This document shows, in pieces, positions 1 through 20,490 of a stretch of 64,000 bases of DNA. How positions within the stretch are numbered: the first letter of the stretch is position 1; every line of letters begins with the position of its first letter. A model generated the notes under the pieces. That model made no database searches and was not told where the DNA came from. It worked only from the letters and a program-made list of their open reading frames with translations. Made by a program: the position numbers and the translations under genes. The DNA comes from Nannobrachium achirus. Lineage: Eukaryota > Chordata > Actinopteri > Myctophiformes > Myctophidae. The DNA lies in contig OY997650.1 in the NCBI GenBank assembly GCA_963921795.1, forward strand, positions 1,796,983-1,860,982, given 5' to 3'.

Positions 1-458
1 TTGTCAGGTTGTTTTTATCCCAAGGAATTCTTTTTTTTTTTTGTACAAAACAAATGCTTGCAATGGATTCAGAATCGTAAAAAAAAAAAAAAAAAAAAAA
101 AACATTTCGCCCTCAGTACTGCCCCCACGGTTGACAAAAGTTCGCCATGGGTAGTTCATGCGTACGTACGTTTTTATCGGTTTTAATCCGTCGGGTTGAG
201 TGTTGTCCATAAGGGTGCGGACAGAGAGAAAAACGGACAGACCAACGGACCAAACGGATTAAATCACTCTCCCCCTCCGTTTCTAATGTAGACTTGTGGT
301 CCTTATGTATTACTATGCATGGTACTTAAGAACATAGGCAAAAACCTGAGCTATCCGTGTGCAAAAGTTGGAGTCTGTTACTCGTTATGTAAAAGTCCTA
401 TTGACGTCTATGAAGTCTGACATCATCATACATACCGTTGTTCCCTATTGAGCTTGTT
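1..458. other. Non-coding, no gene seen
   Basis: Contains a T run near 31-42 and an A run near 79-102. No splice-flanked exon or recognisable element was found; the short reading frames here depend on the homopolymers. Confidence 0.6.
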
Positions 459-712
459 CAAAAGTTCCAAAAGTACACAACAGTACACAAAACCTCTCAA
501 ACTACCCAAAAGTACCCAAAAGTACACCCAAAAGCACACAAAACTACCCCAAACTATCCAAAAGTATAACCAAAAGCACACAAAAGTACCCCAAACTACC
601 CAAAAGTATAACCAAAAGCACACAAAAGTACCCCAAACTACCCAAAAGTATAACCAAAAGCACACAAAAGTACCCCAAACTACCCAAAAGTATAACCAAA
701 AGTATACAAAAC
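459..712. repeat. Minisatellite, 42-bp unit
   Basis: About four clear copies of a 42-bp unit built from AAAGTATAACCAAAAGCACA plus a CCCAAACTACC segment, preceded by degenerate copies. The unit is divisible by three, so it stays open in several frames on both strands; the composition is too simple to suggest a protein. A reverse-complement relative lies at 1881-1970. Confidence 0.85.
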
Positions 713-719
713 GACCTGC

Positions 720-1440
720 CATATTTTTGGGCTCACTGGGAATTCGAGGGTACCACCTGGTCCCACTACCTCCGGAACGGATGCAAAAGTGATTGCGCCC
801 CCTGGTGGAGGACCACCGCCACTGCAGCGCGTATAAAATAACTCAGGCTAGGAGCGACCGGGACCGGTACCCACGCGTCCGCCTCGGGGCCCGGGGCCAG
901 CCGTGTGTTTTTTAGAGCGCCACCTAGCGGTGACCCCCGCTGCAGCCCGCTAAAAAGGCTGTAATTCGGCCCCCGAGCCACGGGGAGAGACGGGCCCGGC
1001 ACCCAGGGGGTCCCTGGGGGCAGGGCCCCCGCGCCGGCTTGAGAAAAATAAAAATAAGCAAAAATTGTCAAAAGTAGGCGATCTACACTAGTGGCCTGGC
1101 CAGGGAGGGGTCCCCAGACCCCCGCTGTTCCAGACCCGCCGTTTGGGGGTGCCGTCGGCTGCTTCCCATGTGGCTGCTAAAATGAGTGGGTGCCTGGCTC
1201 GAGGCCCGCACGGCGGTCGAGCTACGGCATTTTTAGTTTTCAAGCTTGGGGGTCTGCTATCACTTGCTGTTTTTTGGCGTTATTTTGGGCCCCCGGGGAC
1301 CCTTCCCTGGCCGGGCCATGGCCCGCGGAGTGAAGCATTTTTTAATTTTTTTTATATAATTTTTATCCCACGATTTTGCAACCCCTTTTTCACCCAGTGC
1401 CAATTGCCTATGTAATCCTGGGCTCTGCTCTCCCTCTACC
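720..1440. repeat. GC-rich dispersed repeat, diverged copy of family A
   Basis: The stretch with GGAACGGATGCAAAAGTG, CGCCCCCTGGTGGAGGACC and GGAGCGACCGGGACCGGTAC aligns by eye with the much clearer family A copies at 16.2, 20.0 and 22.2 kb. The part after about 1050 is GC-rich and unassigned. Confidence 0.6.
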
Positions 1441-1825
1441 ACGCCTGGGGAGACAACGGACTGACCTCATGCTTCCTTCAATGCATGAGTAGTCCAAGTT
1501 GTTTCTTTTCACCTGACAGGGGGGATTTCCCCGGGATGGACGTAGCGCATGGAAGGAACACGTTATTCCAACCAGTTCCTTTCCCCTCCATCAGGCGCCC
1601 TGGCTGGCCAGGGGAGGCATTATTGAGACCAGGATTACTGCATGTTTTTGTGAGGGTATCAACCCTAGGAGACACGGGGAGAACATGCAAACTCCACACA
1701 GAAAGGCCCTATTGCCGACCCCACCTAGGGTGTGGGCGCTGATGACGCAGAGGGAGAAACACGCCCCCAGCACCCACAGTGCTGGGGGCGCGGAGTGGAG
1801 CATTGGCTTGTGGTGGTGGTCACTG
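1441..1825. repeat. Probable old dispersed repeat
   Basis: Includes GGAGAACATGCAAACTCCAC near 1679, a string I know from widespread fish repeats but cannot assign to a named family. No gene seen. Confidence 0.4.
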
Positions 1826-1975
1826 GGGCTCACTGGGAATTTGAGGGTACCACCTGGTCTCACTACCTCCAGAACGGATGCAAACGTTTTTTTTTTTTTT
1901 TTTTTTATACTTTTGGGTATACTTTTGGGTAGTTTTGTCTACTTTTGGTACTTTTGGGTACTTTGGGGCAAATAG
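1826..1975. repeat. Family A fragment plus inverted minisatellite piece
   Basis: 1826-1885 repeats the CTCACTGGGAATT...GGGTACCACCTGG...AACGGATGCAAA block seen at 729-787. It is followed by a T run and a short TACTTTTGGGTA array, the reverse complement of the 459-712 minisatellite. Confidence 0.65.
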
Positions 1976-2084
1976 TAGGACCCTTTCTTAAATACAACCC
2001 TCCTGAATGTAGAATGCTAATGTGTGTTAAAAATACTTACTCTCAACAGCAGTCAGCCTGGTTTCTATCTTAGCCAGGTGGCCT

Positions 2085-3123
2085 GAAACACAACATTAGC
2101 ATTAAGTCTGATAGCATCACACTATACTGAAACACAACATTAGCATTAAGTCTGATAGCATCACACTATAGTGAAACACAACATTAGCATTAAGTCTGAT
2201 AGCATCACACTATAGTGAAACACAACATTAGCATTAAGTCTGATAGCATCACACTATAGTGAAACACAACATTAGCATTAAGACTGATAGCATCACACTA
2301 TACTGAAACACAACATTAGCATTAAGTCTGATAGCATCACACTATAGTGAAACACAACATTAGCATTAAGTCTGATAGCATCACACTATAGTGAAACACA
2401 ACATTAGCATTAAGACTGATAGCATCACACTATAGTGAAACACAACATTAGCATTAAGTCTGATAGCATCACACTATAGTGAAACACAACATTAGCATTA
2501 AGTCTGATAGCATCACACTATACTGAAACACAACATTAGCATTAAGTCTGATAGCATCACACTATAGTGAAACACAACATTAGCATTAAGTCTGATAGCA
2601 TCACACTATAGTGAAACACAACATTAGCATTAAGTCTGATAGCATCATACTATACTGAAACACAACATTAGCATTAAGTCTGATAGCATCATACTATACT
2701 GAAACACAACATTAGCATTAAGTCTGATAGCATCACACTATAGTGAAACACAACATTAGCATTAAGTCTGATAGCATCACACTATAGTGAAACACAACAT
2801 TAGCATTAAGTCTGATAGCATCACACTATAGTGAAACACAACATTAGCATTAAGACTGATAGCATCACACTATAGTGAAACACAACATTAGCATTAAGAC
2901 TGATAGCATCATACTATACTGAAACACAACATTAGCATTAAGACTGATAGCATCACACTATACTGAAACACAACATTAGCATTAAGACTGATAGCATCAC
3001 ACTATACTGAAACACAACATTAGCATTAAGTCTGATAGCATCACACTATAGTGAAACACAACATTAGCATTAAGACTGATAGCATCACACTACACTGAAA
3101 CACACCATTAGCATTAAGACTGA
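2085..3123. repeat. Minisatellite, 44-bp unit
   Basis: About 24 copies of a 44-bp unit beginning GAAACACAACATTAGCATTA and ending in CACACTATAGT or CACACTATACT. Copies differ at a few fixed positions (AAGTCTG/AAGACTG, TAGT/TACT). The array resumes at 3372 after a MITE insertion. 1976-2084 before it holds nothing recognisable. Confidence 0.95.
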
Positions 3124-3371
3124 TGGGGCTTTTAAGCCATGACATCATTTTGTAGGCAGAGGAGAATCTGCCCCCAGAGCATTTTCTGTCCCTCGCTATT
3201 TTCAACAGATCCGAGACAAAAATAACGACTAAAGTATAATTCTAACACTTTCCTTTCAACAACAAAGAGAAGAAAAATGTTTAAATAGTAAAAATAGTAA
3301 AAAGATTCACGGAAACTGGGGGCAGAAATGCTCCTCTGCCTACAAAATGATGTCATACTTAACAGCCCCAT
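3124..3371. mobile_element. MITE with ~40-bp terminal inverted repeats
   Basis: Left end reads TGGGGCTTTTAAGCCATGAC...TTTTGTAGGCAGAGGAG and the right end is its inverse (CTCCTCTGCCTACAAAATGA...AACAGCCCCA). It interrupts the 44-bp array between CTGA and TAGCATC with no obvious target duplication. A second copy lies at 13663-13920. There is no coding capacity. Confidence 0.85.
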
Positions 3372-3745
3372 AGCATCACACTATACTGAAACACAACATT
3401 AGCATTAAGTCTGATAGCATCATACTATACTGAAACACAACACAACGCATTAGCATTACATTAGAATGTTTAACATTAACATTTTTAGTTTTAGCTAGCA
3501 TTATCATTCAGCATTAGCATTCTTATCATTAGATAACATTAGCATTAGCATTTCCAAAATTAGCGTGTTTAGCATTGTTAGCATTAGCATTTCTAACATT
3601 AGCATTTTTAGCATTAGCATTTGTTAGCATTTTTAACATTAGCATTTGTTTGCATTAGCATTTTTTTGGCATTAGCATTTTTTAACATTAGAATTTTTTT
3701 AGCATTAGCATTTTTTTAGCATTGACATTAGCAGGAGCAGCGGTT
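3372..3745. repeat. End of 44-bp array, then degenerate ATTAGC-rich tract
   Basis: After about 1.5 further 44-bp units, the sequence decays into irregular GCATTAGCATTTTT-type repeats to about 3745, apparently an expansion of the ATTAGCATTA core of the same unit. Confidence 0.8.
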
Positions 3746-4100
3746 CGCATTAGCGGTTAGCCGTTGGGACTGTTGGAGCACCCACCGAGTTTGGACCAGT
3801 AACGTGTTGGATGTGAAGTTATGGCTGTTTAAAGTTGAGCCAATAGGAAGAGAGGGGGCGGGGCTTCAGCAATTAAAGCTCATTCCTATTGGCTGTCTAA
3901 GTACACACAGTGAGTTTCAAGACGGTACCATGCTGCAAACTGGAGTTAAAGCTGTTTTAAGCTCAGCCAATAGGAAGATAGGGGCGGGGCTTAAGAGGGG
4001 ACAGGGCTTAAGTAATATGTCCCAATAGAGACACGCAGGCGCCTACAAATTCACGCCCACAATTGAGACAGCGGCCCCACTTCGGGTAAGGGAGAACGGT
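3746..4100. repeat. Repeat containing CCAAT and GC-box motifs
   Basis: The pair GCCAATAGGAAG + GGGGCGGGGCTT occurs twice, near 3838-3870 and 3965-3990, with an inverted TTCCTATTGGCT near 3884. The motifs resemble promoter elements, but no gene starts here; a dispersed repeat is the simpler reading. Confidence 0.45.
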
Positions 4101-4742
4101 GAACTGCAAGCCAGCCCATAGAAGTTATCGAAATTCAACTGTGGTTAGCTTAATATGAAAATTATCCTACACAAACTGAAGAATATATTGATTTAAATAA
4201 AAATATTTCCAAATGTATAGATTGACTCTGCCAACACATCTTCTTGTTTTCTAAATACATGATGTGTGTCACATTTAATGCCACTTGAATGGGTTACCAG
4301 TAATGTTAACAGAGAAGAGGGGCAACGGCAGACAGAAAACGTGTCGCTTTTCGGGGACATCACTGTCTTATTTGAAAAAAAAAAAAAAAAACTTCAGGAA
4401 AGCCATAATTTTCAAGATGGCGTCCACGATGGCTGCCGGGAGCTTAAAATGCCTATAAACTGGGATTTAATTAATATATAACAAATCATAACAATTGTGC
4501 ACTTGGTGATAAGATTTCGATTTTTGGCATGATGTTAGTTATGGGCACAAGGTTTTCAAAAAGCATTGCAAACAATTTGGGCTCGACCCCTAGTGGCCTG
4601 TTTGCAAAGAATCCAATAGCCTATTAAATAGGTCAGTATAAGGTAGAAACCCCAAATAAATCAACACAGCATTGCTATTAGATCAGTCATACTTCATACA
4701 TAGAATATTCATGCAGTTTTGTTTGCATGTGTTTGTTTAGAA

Positions 4743-4744
<2 letters not shown>
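4101..4744. other. Intergenic or intronic, no gene seen
   Basis: AT-rich, with an A run near 4376-4390 and an AAGATGGCGTCC block near 4414 resembling common fish repeat sequence. If the coiled-coil gene continues to the left, this is one of its introns. Confidence 0.5.

Positions 4745-4810
<66 letters not shown>
4745..4810. repeat. (GA)n microsatellite
   Basis: An uninterrupted GA dinucleotide run of about 65 bp, 80 bp from the last visible exon of the coiled-coil gene. Confidence 0.97.
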
Positions 4811-4812
<2 letters not shown>

Positions 4813-4888
4813 CAACTATTCTCTGAGCTCAAACCAATTTGTAATTAACACTAAAAGTCATTTCTAAACATTGTCATCTCCAAATTAC

Positions 4889-14249
<9,361 letters not shown>

Positions 14250-14270
14250 GATGACACCCACACACTGTAG

Positions 14271-14272
14271 GC

Positions 14273-14328
<56 letters not shown>

Positions 14329-14337
14329 GGACAGATG

Positions 14338-14392
<55 letters not shown>

Positions 14393-14395
14393 GAG
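14271..14395. repeat. (CAGA)n microsatellite in leader of coiled-coil gene
   Basis: About 30 CAGA units with a CGGACAGATGGA interruption. On the coding (minus) strand it is (TCTG)n ending about 20 nt before the start codon. Confidence 0.97.
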
Positions 14396-14612
14396 CAGAC
14401 ATTAACAACAATGAAGGAATGAAGGAAGCCAAACAAATACAAGTTTTACTCTTATGTACAAAATAGGTAACAATAAAGTACAACCTTGAACCTTGAAGTT
14501 GAACCTTGAACATAACGTGGAGACCTCAACTCAACTCTGTACCGTAGTTTCCGTGGTATGCTCCCTAGTTTTCACTGGAGGAAGGAGTTTGTGTGCGTGT
14601 GTACTCGCGTGC

Positions 14613-14681
<69 letters not shown>

Positions 14682-14861
14682 GTCATCATTACACAACAAT
14701 TCAGTCATTACACAACACAAATAGTAATAATATTTAAGTAGCCTAACTACATTTTATAATGGATTGCAATTGTATAGCACGTTTCTAAGCAAGTTGCGAA
14801 CTCAAGGCACTTTACAATGGTCCATTCATACAATGGGAAAAACATATCAATGCAGAGCCAG

Positions 14862-14936
<75 letters not shown>

Positions 14937-15081
14937 TTACATATACATACATATACAGTATACAAAAGCGTCTCACCGTTAAGTCAAGACATGCAATAGC
15001 ACTTAAATACTAGGCTACTTTAATGTGCAGAGCCAAACAACTACAAAAAAAGGGGGAAAAAAATTCCATTGGTCAATGCTT
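14396..15081. repeat. Microsatellite cluster
   Basis: Contains (GT)n followed by a G run of about 34 (14610-14680) and (AT)n at 14863-14935; the rest is AT-rich without a recognised gene. Confidence 0.9.
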
Positions 15082-15632
15082 CAACCAGTCAATGTCTTCA
15101 ACCAGCCTAAGTTCTCACATGTCTCCCCCCTTCTCCGCAGCCTCCACTGGCTCCCGGTTGCGGCCCGCACTGAATACAAAACACTGATGCTGACCTTCAA
15201 AGCCTCCAAAGGTATGGCTCCTCCATACTTCCAAAACCTGATCAACCCCTACACCCCCACCCGTTCACTCAGCCAACACAGGGATGCTGACAGAACCCTC
15301 ACTAAAAATCCCAGGGCAAAAGTCCACTCGTCCGAGTCCCTGTCGCACTTAGAACAACGGACTCACTCGCTAGCTTTCGCGGTGGACTGAAGACTCACCT
15401 TTTCAGACTCCACCAAAACCCTTAGCACTACTGTAACACTCAATGACCATTTATGAAGCTAGTTAGCATCTGTTTTTAGGTTTTTTAGAACTTTTTCTTG
15501 ACTGGTTATCTTGTTATATTGCTGTTGATGTACTCACATATTATCTTGTTTATTATAGTGATGTATTACCTGCTTATTGTAAGTCGCTTTGGATTAATAG
15601 CGTCTGCTAAATGCCTAAACTGTAAACTGTAA
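15082..15632 (+). mobile_element. L2-type LINE 3' end
   Basis: Plus-strand reading gives SPLLRSLHWLPVAARTEYKT, FKASKGMAPPYFQNL and PYTPTRSL, the conserved C-terminal region of L2-clade reverse transcriptases; it is then truncated and frameshifted. The 3' end GTCGCTTTGGATTAATAGCG + TCTGCTAAATGCCTAAA is a typical fish L2/SINE tail. 5'-truncated, dead copy. Confidence 0.85.
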
Positions 15633-16189
15633 TGCAAAAAGCACTCGGAGCAAAAAAAGGAAAAAAACTCAGGTTGGTGGGAGGAACCAGTCACCCTGTG
15701 CATCTAGCTGTATCTCCCAGGGGGAGCTACACTAGAACGCTGCAGGTGAAACCACTAGTGGCATTTATACAAGGGGGGGAAGTATACAAGGGGGCTGCAC
15801 TTGGAGCCCAGAGCCCCAATTAGTTGGGGAGCCACAGGCCCAAAAGCTCAAAGAATAATGAAGAACCCCTAGTTTGACCCCTCACATGCTACTTAAAGCA
15901 GATTTATTTTTGTATTCTTTTCTTGTATAGGGACGTCGATGGGACTTTCTTTTTCACAATATTTCCGGCAGAGCAGGCCTCTCATTCTGTGTACCTTAAT
16001 GACCAAATTAATAGAAAAAACTAAAACTAAAATGTATGTTATGACATCACAGGTCCTCTCAAATTTTGGGCCTGTGGCCATGGATGGATTAACCCCTGTG
16101 AGGGCCCCTAGCCTATATTTTTTTAGGGCCCCCCACCCTCCACCATAACCCCCCTCCCTCCCAACGCGCACTACCCAGCTTGGATTTTA
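15633..16189. repeat. Unassigned repeat sequence
   Basis: 15826-16020 (GCCCAAAAGCTCAAAGAATA; GGGACGTCGATGGGA; GAGGCCTGCTC side) recurs inverted at about 27540-27760, with the first string also at 27205. 15633-15825 is unassigned. Confidence 0.65.
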
Positions 16190-17041
16190 AGCCATGATGA
16201 TCATCTGTGGGCCAAGAAAACACTGTAGACAACAGAAGAGGGGCCCACACTCAGTCAGTCCGTCACACTTTTGCCCTGCTCATATCTCCACAACCGTGGC
16301 CCCCATCCATGCCAAATTTTGCACACACACTCCTTGACTGCCAAACTACAACCTCCAAGGACCCCCGGAGCCCCAGGGACCCCCAGGTCCCTGGGGGACC
16401 CCCAGATGTAAAAAATGACCAAATGTGCTCACACGTCACACGTCACACTTTTTCCCTGCTTATATCTCCGCACCCGTTGACCCGATCCATGCCAGATTTT
16501 ACACACACACTCCTTGCCTGCCAAACTACAACCTCCAAGGACCCCCGGAGCCCCAGGGACCCCCAGGTCCCTGGGGGACCCCCAGATGTAAAAAATGACC
16601 AAATGTGCAAAAATGACCAAATGACCACCCCAATGGGGCTGCTCACGGGGAATTCCCGGGGACCACCGACTCCTGGTGCTCCAGAACGGATGCAAAAGTG
16701 GTGGCGCCCCCAGTGGAGGACCCCCTGCCACTGCAGCGCACATAAAATGCCGTAACTCGGCCTAGGAACGTCCGGGAGAGCCGGGGCCGGTACCTATTCG
16801 TCCGCCAAGGCAACGCGGAGACCCCACCCCTCATTTCTCACATGGCCCTATTCTAGCGCCACCTTCAGGCCGATTTTTAAAACACATTTTTGGACACTGC
16901 TCCTACAGTTTTTGCCCTAAAATCACGAATATCACTACACAGCATGTCTACACTCATGTCATCAACATGGATCAGGAAGATTTTGGAAAAACACATTTTT
17001 GCCCTATTTGTCGCTTATCTCCCGATTAGGGAGTCTTACTG
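16190..17041. repeat. Dispersed repeat family A, long copy
   Basis: Contains the block CATATCTCCACAACCGT...TGCACACACACTCCTTG...CAAACTACAACCTCCAAGGA duplicated in tandem (unit about 180 bp), then AACGGATGCAAAAGTGGTGG, GCCGGGGCCGGTACCTATTC, and finally CGCTTATCTCCCGATTAGGG + AGTCTTACTGGT, the conserved right end. Its short frames read the same way in every copy but resemble no protein. Confidence 0.8.
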
Positions 17042-17239
17042 GTTAAATGTATACATTTAATTTTAGTAAATTGTCAATGACCGTGCGGCTAATTTCCCCC
17101 AAGGGCCCCTGAGAGCCAAGGGCCCCTGGCAACGGCCCCACTGGCCCAATGGTTAATCCAGCCCTGCCAGTGGCTCCCCGGCTAAATGCAGCCTCTCTGC
17201 TGTGGAGTCCTCCACACGTCACAATGCAGACTCTCTGCT
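17042..17239. other. Spacer, nothing recognised
   Basis: Contains GGGCCCCTGAGAGCC-like sequence and the beginning of the ATGGACCCAGTG repeat; no gene seen. Confidence 0.5.
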
Positions 17240-17853
17240 GTGGCTGTCTGATATGCCCCCCATGGACCCAGTGCTAGTGGTGGGCACATGGACCCAGTGT
17301 TAGTGGTGGGCATGGGGCTGTCTGCTATGCCCCCCATGGACCCAGTGTTAGTGGTGGGCACATGGACCCAGTGTTAGTGGTGGGCACATGGACCCAGTGT
17401 TAGTGGTGGGCACATGGACCCAGTGTTAGTGGTGGGCATGGGGCTGTCTGCTATGCCCCCATGGACCCAGTGTTAGTGGTGGGCATGGGGCTGTCTGCTA
17501 TGCCCCCCATGGACCCAGTGTTAGTGGTGGGCACATGGACCCAGTGTTAGTGGTGGGCATGGGGCTGTCTGCTATGCCCCCATGGACCCAGTGTTAGTGG
17601 TGGGCATGGGGCTGTCTGCTATGCCCCCCATGGACCCAGTGTTAGTGGTGGGCATGGACTTGTCTGATATGCCCCCCATGGACCCAGTGTTAGTGGTGGG
17701 CATGGAGCTGTCTGCTATGCCCCCATGGACCCAGTGCTAGTGGTGGGCATGGGGCTGTCTGCTATGCCCCCCATGCCACCCATAGTGGTGGGCATGGGGC
17801 TGTCTGCTATGCCCCCATGCCACCCATAGTGGTGGGCATGGGGCTGTCTGATA

Positions 17854-17884
<31 letters not shown>

Positions 17885-17885
17885 C
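17240..17885. repeat. Compound minisatellite ending in a C run
   Basis: Irregular mixture of CATGGACCCAGTGTTAGTGG + TGGGCA (26 bp) and GGGGCTGTCTGCTATGCCCC units, ending in about 28 C residues (17858-17885). Confidence 0.92.
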
Positions 17886-18095
17886 TGACTAAGGTGTTGG
17901 AGGCCCTTTGTAAGCAGCCCTTGGAAGCGTTGGAATCAGTGGATTTGAAAATCCTCTGCTTCAAAAGGTTTCTGCTGATGGCTCTGATCAGGGCTAACAG
18001 GGTCAGTGACATTCAGGCTCTCTCTGTGAGCCCAGAGTACATAAAGCCTAGCAAATCATCTGTCAGGAGGAAACCTCATAATTATGTCCACAACT
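17886..18095 (+). pseudogene. DIRS-like tyrosine recombinase fragment
   Basis: Reads LTKVLEALCKQPLEALESVD, then LKILCFKRFLLMALIRANRV and SDIQALSVSPEYI. The pattern (VL.AL..PP(F/L)EPL...LK.LS.KT.LLLAL.S..RV.DLQALSVS) is that of the recombinase region of DIRS-type retroelements. Only about 65 codons survive and no partner domains are near. Confidence 0.6.
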
Positions 18096-18130
18096 GTTAC
18101 TTTTCAGGATCAAAAACACATCGATTACTC

Positions 18131-18162
18131 CACGCTGTGAGCTTGTAGATCTGCTACTTTTG
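18131..18162 (-). repeat. Single arm of the ~75-bp palindrome module
   Basis: GCTGTGAGCTTGTAGATCTG + CTACTTTT matches the right arm of the module described at 45725-45807; the left arm is absent. Confidence 0.7.
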
Positions 18163-18225
18163 ATGCTGTTGTGTGACTCTGTACAATGATCAAGTAAATG
18201 ACATTAATATGAAAAACACAAACAG

Positions 18226-18733
18226 TTAAAGCTATACTGTGTAAGTTGCTAAACTAGTGGTCAGTAGCGGTATTGCTTTTTTCGGCTGTTTTTCACCCGG
18301 AGTCGTCGCGGACCACCGCAGCGGACCACCGGAGCGGCGCCGCAAACCATCGCGACCGATAGTAATCCGTGGAGGGGTAGAACACATGGTAGAACGTAAT
18401 TTTCTGGCCAGGATTTAGGGATTAAGATGTTAAGAATCCTTCACCATGGTAAACACTGTAGCTGAGGGAGGCTACTTCCTGAAGAGACGGCAGATACGCT
18501 GTGATTGGCCGGTAGTGTATCATTGTGTGTATGATCCGCGATGTGATTGGCCAAGGTATACACAACGTATACAGATGATGCAGCTGACGTAATTTTGGCG
18601 CGAAATCCGGTCCCCGGCCAGGATCATAGAAAACATATAAAGAGAAGGCTTTAGAAGCTGGAAATAACGGAGTGGGTGTTCTAAAACTTTAGCGATTTAA
18701 CAGTTAGGACAATTTTAAGATTTGTTTTATAAA
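18226..18733. repeat. Dispersed repeat family D, right end missing
   Basis: Starts with terminal sequence TTAAAGCTATACTGTGTAAG and carries GTGATTGGCCGGTAGTGTAT and AAATCCGGTCCCCGGCCAGG. Truncated after TTGTTTTATAAAAAAAAGT. Its right part is included in the tandem duplication that starts at 18403. Confidence 0.8.
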
Positions 18734-19070
18734 AAAAAGTAATGGAGATAAGAGGTTTCTGCCAGACAGCATGGATATCCTTTAAATCACTTCTGAAAAC
18801 GTCTATGTTCAGAAAAAGCTTCTTTTAAAGCACCTGTCCATGTTAGGCCTACAAAACCTCCCTTTCTCTGATATAGACTAATCTCCCTGCTTTCATGGTG
18901 AATTCTGTGACAATGTTTTATGTCAATATTACATTTTTGCTCTTCTAATGTCTTTATATAATATTTATATCAGCATGTTTTTGTGTGATTTGATCAAAGT
19001 TTGATTTGTTTTTCTTATTCAAAGTCAATCATTAATTATTGATCTGCTGCTGTAACCGTGTGTGTGTCTG

Positions 19071-19071
<1 letters not shown>

Positions 19072-19154
<83 letters not shown>
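19072..19154. repeat. (TG)n microsatellite in unit 1
   Basis: About 80 bp; the counterpart at 21160-21250 in unit 2 has a different length and an internal TTTG interruption. Confidence 0.97.
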
Positions 19155-19156
<2 letters not shown>

Positions 19157-19308
19157 TTTAGGAAGGCTATGGAGGGGTCGTTTCAGGACAGTGTCCTCTT
19201 GTCTGGGCCAAACGTTAGAAAATAGCAGATCTACAAGCTCACTGAGGGACCCCTTTTCAACTAGTTTACGTCAGAGGTCTTCAAGATCTTTCAGGTCAAT
19301 GACCCTTG

Positions 19309-19467
19309 ATGTACTGTACTGTACTGTACTGTACTGTACTGTACTGTACTGTACCCCCCCCCCCCCCCCCCCCTGGACATGATGCTAGTATGTCACAGGG
19401 ACCCCCTGGACATGATGCTAGTATGTCACAGGGACCCCCCTGGACATGATGCTAGTATGTCACAGAC
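19309..19467. repeat. (TACTG)n, C run and 31-bp repeats
   Basis: Eight to nine TACTG pentamers, about 19 C residues, then three copies of CTGGACATGATGCTAGTATG + TCACAGGGACC. Unit 2 (21405-21635) has more TACTG pentamers and five copies of the last repeat. Confidence 0.92.
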
Positions 19468-20026
19468 CATTGGGATGGTCTACACTAGTAGAGGCTCTCC
19501 AGTCCCAGAGGCTCTGAGAGCACTTTCTACTGGAACTGGTCGTCTCCGTCGACCTAAATGTCATATTCTTGGAATATTGTTTATTTTGAACGTGTTTATT
19601 TTGATAATGATTTAAAAAAAACATTTAGCTTATTACATTACAGTACAATGAAGGCATGGCTAAGATATGCCAATTCTGTATCCAAAATGACCTTGACCTT
19701 GGCTTTATGACACTGAACTTGAATTGCTTCAGTCACCTCATAAATCAACTCCACCAGAAAACATCTGCTTTGACAGCAAAATCATCCAAATCAACCCATT
19801 AGTTGCTGGGTCATTAAATACCACCTTTATTTACATCAGATATAAGGGCCCAAAACAAGTAATCAGCTGCTATTTTGACATTGTTATCATAATATCATTT
19901 CATAAACTACAGACATGTAGCAATACAAAACTCACATGCAACCTTTGCCCTTTAATGGTACCGATATCCAAAAATGACATTTGAAGTGTTGTGAGCTTGT
20001 AGATCTATAAAGATAAAGACATGATT

Positions 20027-20490
20027 GCGACCGTAGGTCGCATTTACTACCAAAACCTCCACAGGCTGTCTGTCTGTCCGTCAGTGAGTGAGTCAGTGAG
20101 TCACACTTTTGTCTTGCTCATATCTCCACAACCGTTGCCCCCATCCATGCCACATTTTGCACACACACTCCTTACCTGCCAAACTACAACCTCCAAGGAC
20201 CCCCGGAGCTCCAGGGACCCCCAGCTCCCTGGGGGACCCCCAGATGTAAAAAAAAAACCCAAATGTGCAAAAATGACCAAATGACCACCCCAACGGGGCT
20301 GCTCACGGGGAATTCCCGGGGACCACCGACTCCTGGTGCTCCAGAACGGATGCAAAAGTGGTGGTGCCCCCAGTGGAGGACCCCCTACACTGCAGCTCAC
20401 ATAAAATGCCGTAACTCCGGCTAGGAGCGACCGGGAGAGCCGGGGCCGGTACCTATTCGTCCGCCTCGGCGCCGCGCAGACCCCACCCCT
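20027..20490. repeat. Dispersed repeat family A, cut by duplication breakpoint
   Basis: Starts at the short palindrome GCGACCGTAGGTCGC and runs to GACCCCACCCCT, where it is joined abruptly to TCTGGCC of unit 2. Confidence 0.85.

Larger units (their letters stand above)
18403..20490. repeat. Tandem segmental duplication, unit 1 (2,088 bp)
   Basis: Starts TCTGGCCAGGATTTAGGGAT inside family D and ends ...GACCCCACCCCT inside family A. The content is repeated in order in unit 2 with scattered substitutions: microsatellite, TACTG repeat, C run, CTGGACATGATGCTAGTATG copies, GATCTATAAAG, then family A. No coding exon recognised. Confidence 0.92.

Noticed and set aside
2085..3440. CRISPR-like regular repeats (also at 5983-7174, 31125-31572 and 47771-61182)
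   Set aside because: Repeats are head-to-tail with no unique spacers, and the window is vertebrate DNA.
3838..3990. Promoter with CCAAT and GC boxes
   Set aside because: The motif pair is itself tandemly repeated and no exon or start site follows on either strand; it is listed only as a repeat.
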